Of a stretch of DNA of 64,000 nt, positions 63,185 through 64,000 are shown piece after piece; position 1 is the first letter of the stretch, and every line of letters begins with the position of its first letter. Under the pieces are notes generated by a model. It had not been told where the DNA came from, did no database searches, and worked only from the letters and a program-made list of their open reading frames with translations. Both the position numbers and the translations under genes were made by a program. The DNA is from Acanthochlamys bracteata (lineage: Eukaryota > Streptophyta > Magnoliopsida > Pandanales > Velloziaceae), in assembly GCA_019914995.1 (NCBI GenBank), contig CM034130.1, positions 2,542,001-2,606,000 of the forward strand, in the 5' to 3' direction.

Positions 63185-64000
63185 TTATTGTACTGTTTGT
63201 TTTGAGATTCGTGCTGTTCGGTTAACGGTTTTTGATGCACGGTTGTTGGAGCAGGAGCGGGCTTACATGATGCTGTCTAGTGGAGGCGGAGGTGGTGAGG
63301 ATTACGAGTTCGCTAACTCTGAGGAAGGAAGCTTCGAGGTCAATGAAGAGCACGAGGAAGATTTTGATGATGTAGAAATGAACGGTGAGGATTCTGTGGC
63401 AGCGGAAGAACAGGTGAATGAGGAGAACCGAAATCAGGAGAACAGAGATGTAGATAGAGAAGGTGGCAGCGAATTTGATGAAGAAGATGATGAGGAGGAG
63501 GAGGAAGAAGAGAATGAAGAAGAAGATGAGGATGCCTTTGATGCGAATGTTGATCACAACGACCATGGCAGTACTGACGGGGTGGATTATGAGGACGAGG
63601 CGATTGCAACGGCGCTGCAGGAGGCAGAAGATATGGCTGTGGGGTTGATGATGTTGAGCGGATTGTGTGATTGTAAGAGAGTTTTGCAGTTTGTTTCTCT
63701 TTAACTTATGGAATGTTTTGTTGGTTGTCACCGTGTGTTGCTTTTTGTGTTTGGCAGACAGAGAAAGAGAGCCCGAGGATAGCAGTCGCAACTCTCAGGT
63801 GAGTATTTGAACATGTGTGGTCCTAATATTAGTTTATGTTGGAATACATGTGCTTTAATATTGAACAGTGATAATCACATTGTTGAAAGGCTAGATCTAT
63901 CTTCCGGTACGTTTTTGGGAGCTTTTATAGGTAATATTCTTCTACGTCTTTGACAAAAGATTGCTCTGTCATGAGATTAACTCATATCAAGGTTTTCATT
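62932..64000 (+). CDS. BIG BROTHER-related RING E3 ligase, N-terminal part (runs off the window)
   Basis: Exons 62932-63132, 63255-63672 and 63758-63798 join in phase; the rest lies beyond 64000. The product starts MENSQRQEQQQS, has an Ala/Pro-rich stretch, then FTRLSQVDADLALARALQEQ and ERAYMMLSSG, the signature N-terminus of BIG BROTHER-related ligases such as Arabidopsis At3g19910. An unusually long acidic tract follows (about residues 90-170, with EEDDEEEEEEENEEEDEDAF), then DYEDEAIATALQEAEDMAVG. The RING-H2 that gives E3 activity would be C-terminal and is not in view. BIG BROTHER limits organ size by ubiquitination; function here is inferred by family. Sequence after 63799 is intron. Confidence 0.82.
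63151..63180. repeat. CT microsatellite in intron 1 of the BIG BROTHER-related gene
   Basis: A (CT)15 run about 18 bases past the 5' splice site of exon 1. Length changes here could alter the polypyrimidine character of this short (122 bp) intron. Confidence 0.9.

Noticed and set aside
63222-63791. Minus-strand hydrophobic 189-codon frame
   Set aside because: Antisense of the acidic tract (GAG/GAA read as CTC/TTC gives Leu/Phe); an artefact.

Overview
This is a nuclear window from a flowering plant, most likely a core eudicot. The genes have many short exons with AT-rich GT-AG introns. The proteins match land-plant families: a plastid J-protein, plastid SecE, a BIG-type ARF-GEF, FIONA1, PSK SIMULATOR, ATL-like and BIG BROTHER-like RING proteins, an AHL DNA-binding relic and an ERD2-like receptor. 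I cannot name the species. I recognised no bacterial, organellar or viral segment and no rRNA, tRNA or CRISPR array.

Layout. 1-533 (-): chloroplast J11-type J-protein, stop codon cut by the window edge. 5883-21651 (-): a BIG5/BEN1/MIN7 ARF-GEF with more than 25 exons; its 2.1 kb intron at 7.9-10.0 kb holds a (TA)n array, two palindromic foldback elements and a Tourist-like MITE. 23634-24184 (+): a membrane RING-H2 gene whose membrane part and RING lie in different frames. 24640-27773 (-): FIONA1/METTL16-type RNA m6A methyltransferase. 29216-30667 (-): an intronless secreted, probably GPI-anchored protein with a lectin-like head and a duplicated Pro/Gly-rich stalk. 32349-32864 (+): plastid SecE. 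33476-41221 (-): PSK SIMULATOR family protein. 41.3-50.8 kb: a very AT-rich gene-poor stretch with MITE remnants, a broken AHL copy at 44.4-45.0 kb and a 0.7-0.8 kb tandem duplication at 48.1-49.6 kb. 50800-51321 (-): cytosolic cyclophilin. 53306-53707 (-): uncharacterised small protein. 56479-56787 (-): small one-span membrane protein. 57606-62016 (+): ERD2-like receptor. 62932-end (+): N-terminal half of a BIG BROTHER-related RING ligase.

The genes are ordinary unlinked housekeeping and signalling loci. Three work in endomembrane trafficking or protein folding (BIG5, ERD2-like, cyclophilin), two act in the plastid (J11, SecE) and two are RING ligases. The small membrane-protein gene and the ERD2-like gene are head to head with at most about 0.8 kb between start codons, so they may share a promoter. 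Two other pairs (RING/FIONA1 and SecE/PSK SIMULATOR) converge.

The least ordinary content is in the non-coding DNA. It includes a family of palindromic elements sitting beside TA microsatellites, one of them nearly intact, and Tourist-like MITEs with TTA/TAA target duplications. It also includes a 54-bp GC-rich near-perfect repeat pair, a degraded AHL copy bracketed by a 10-bp direct repeat, and a phase-consistent three-exon mini-ORF downstream of the small membrane protein.
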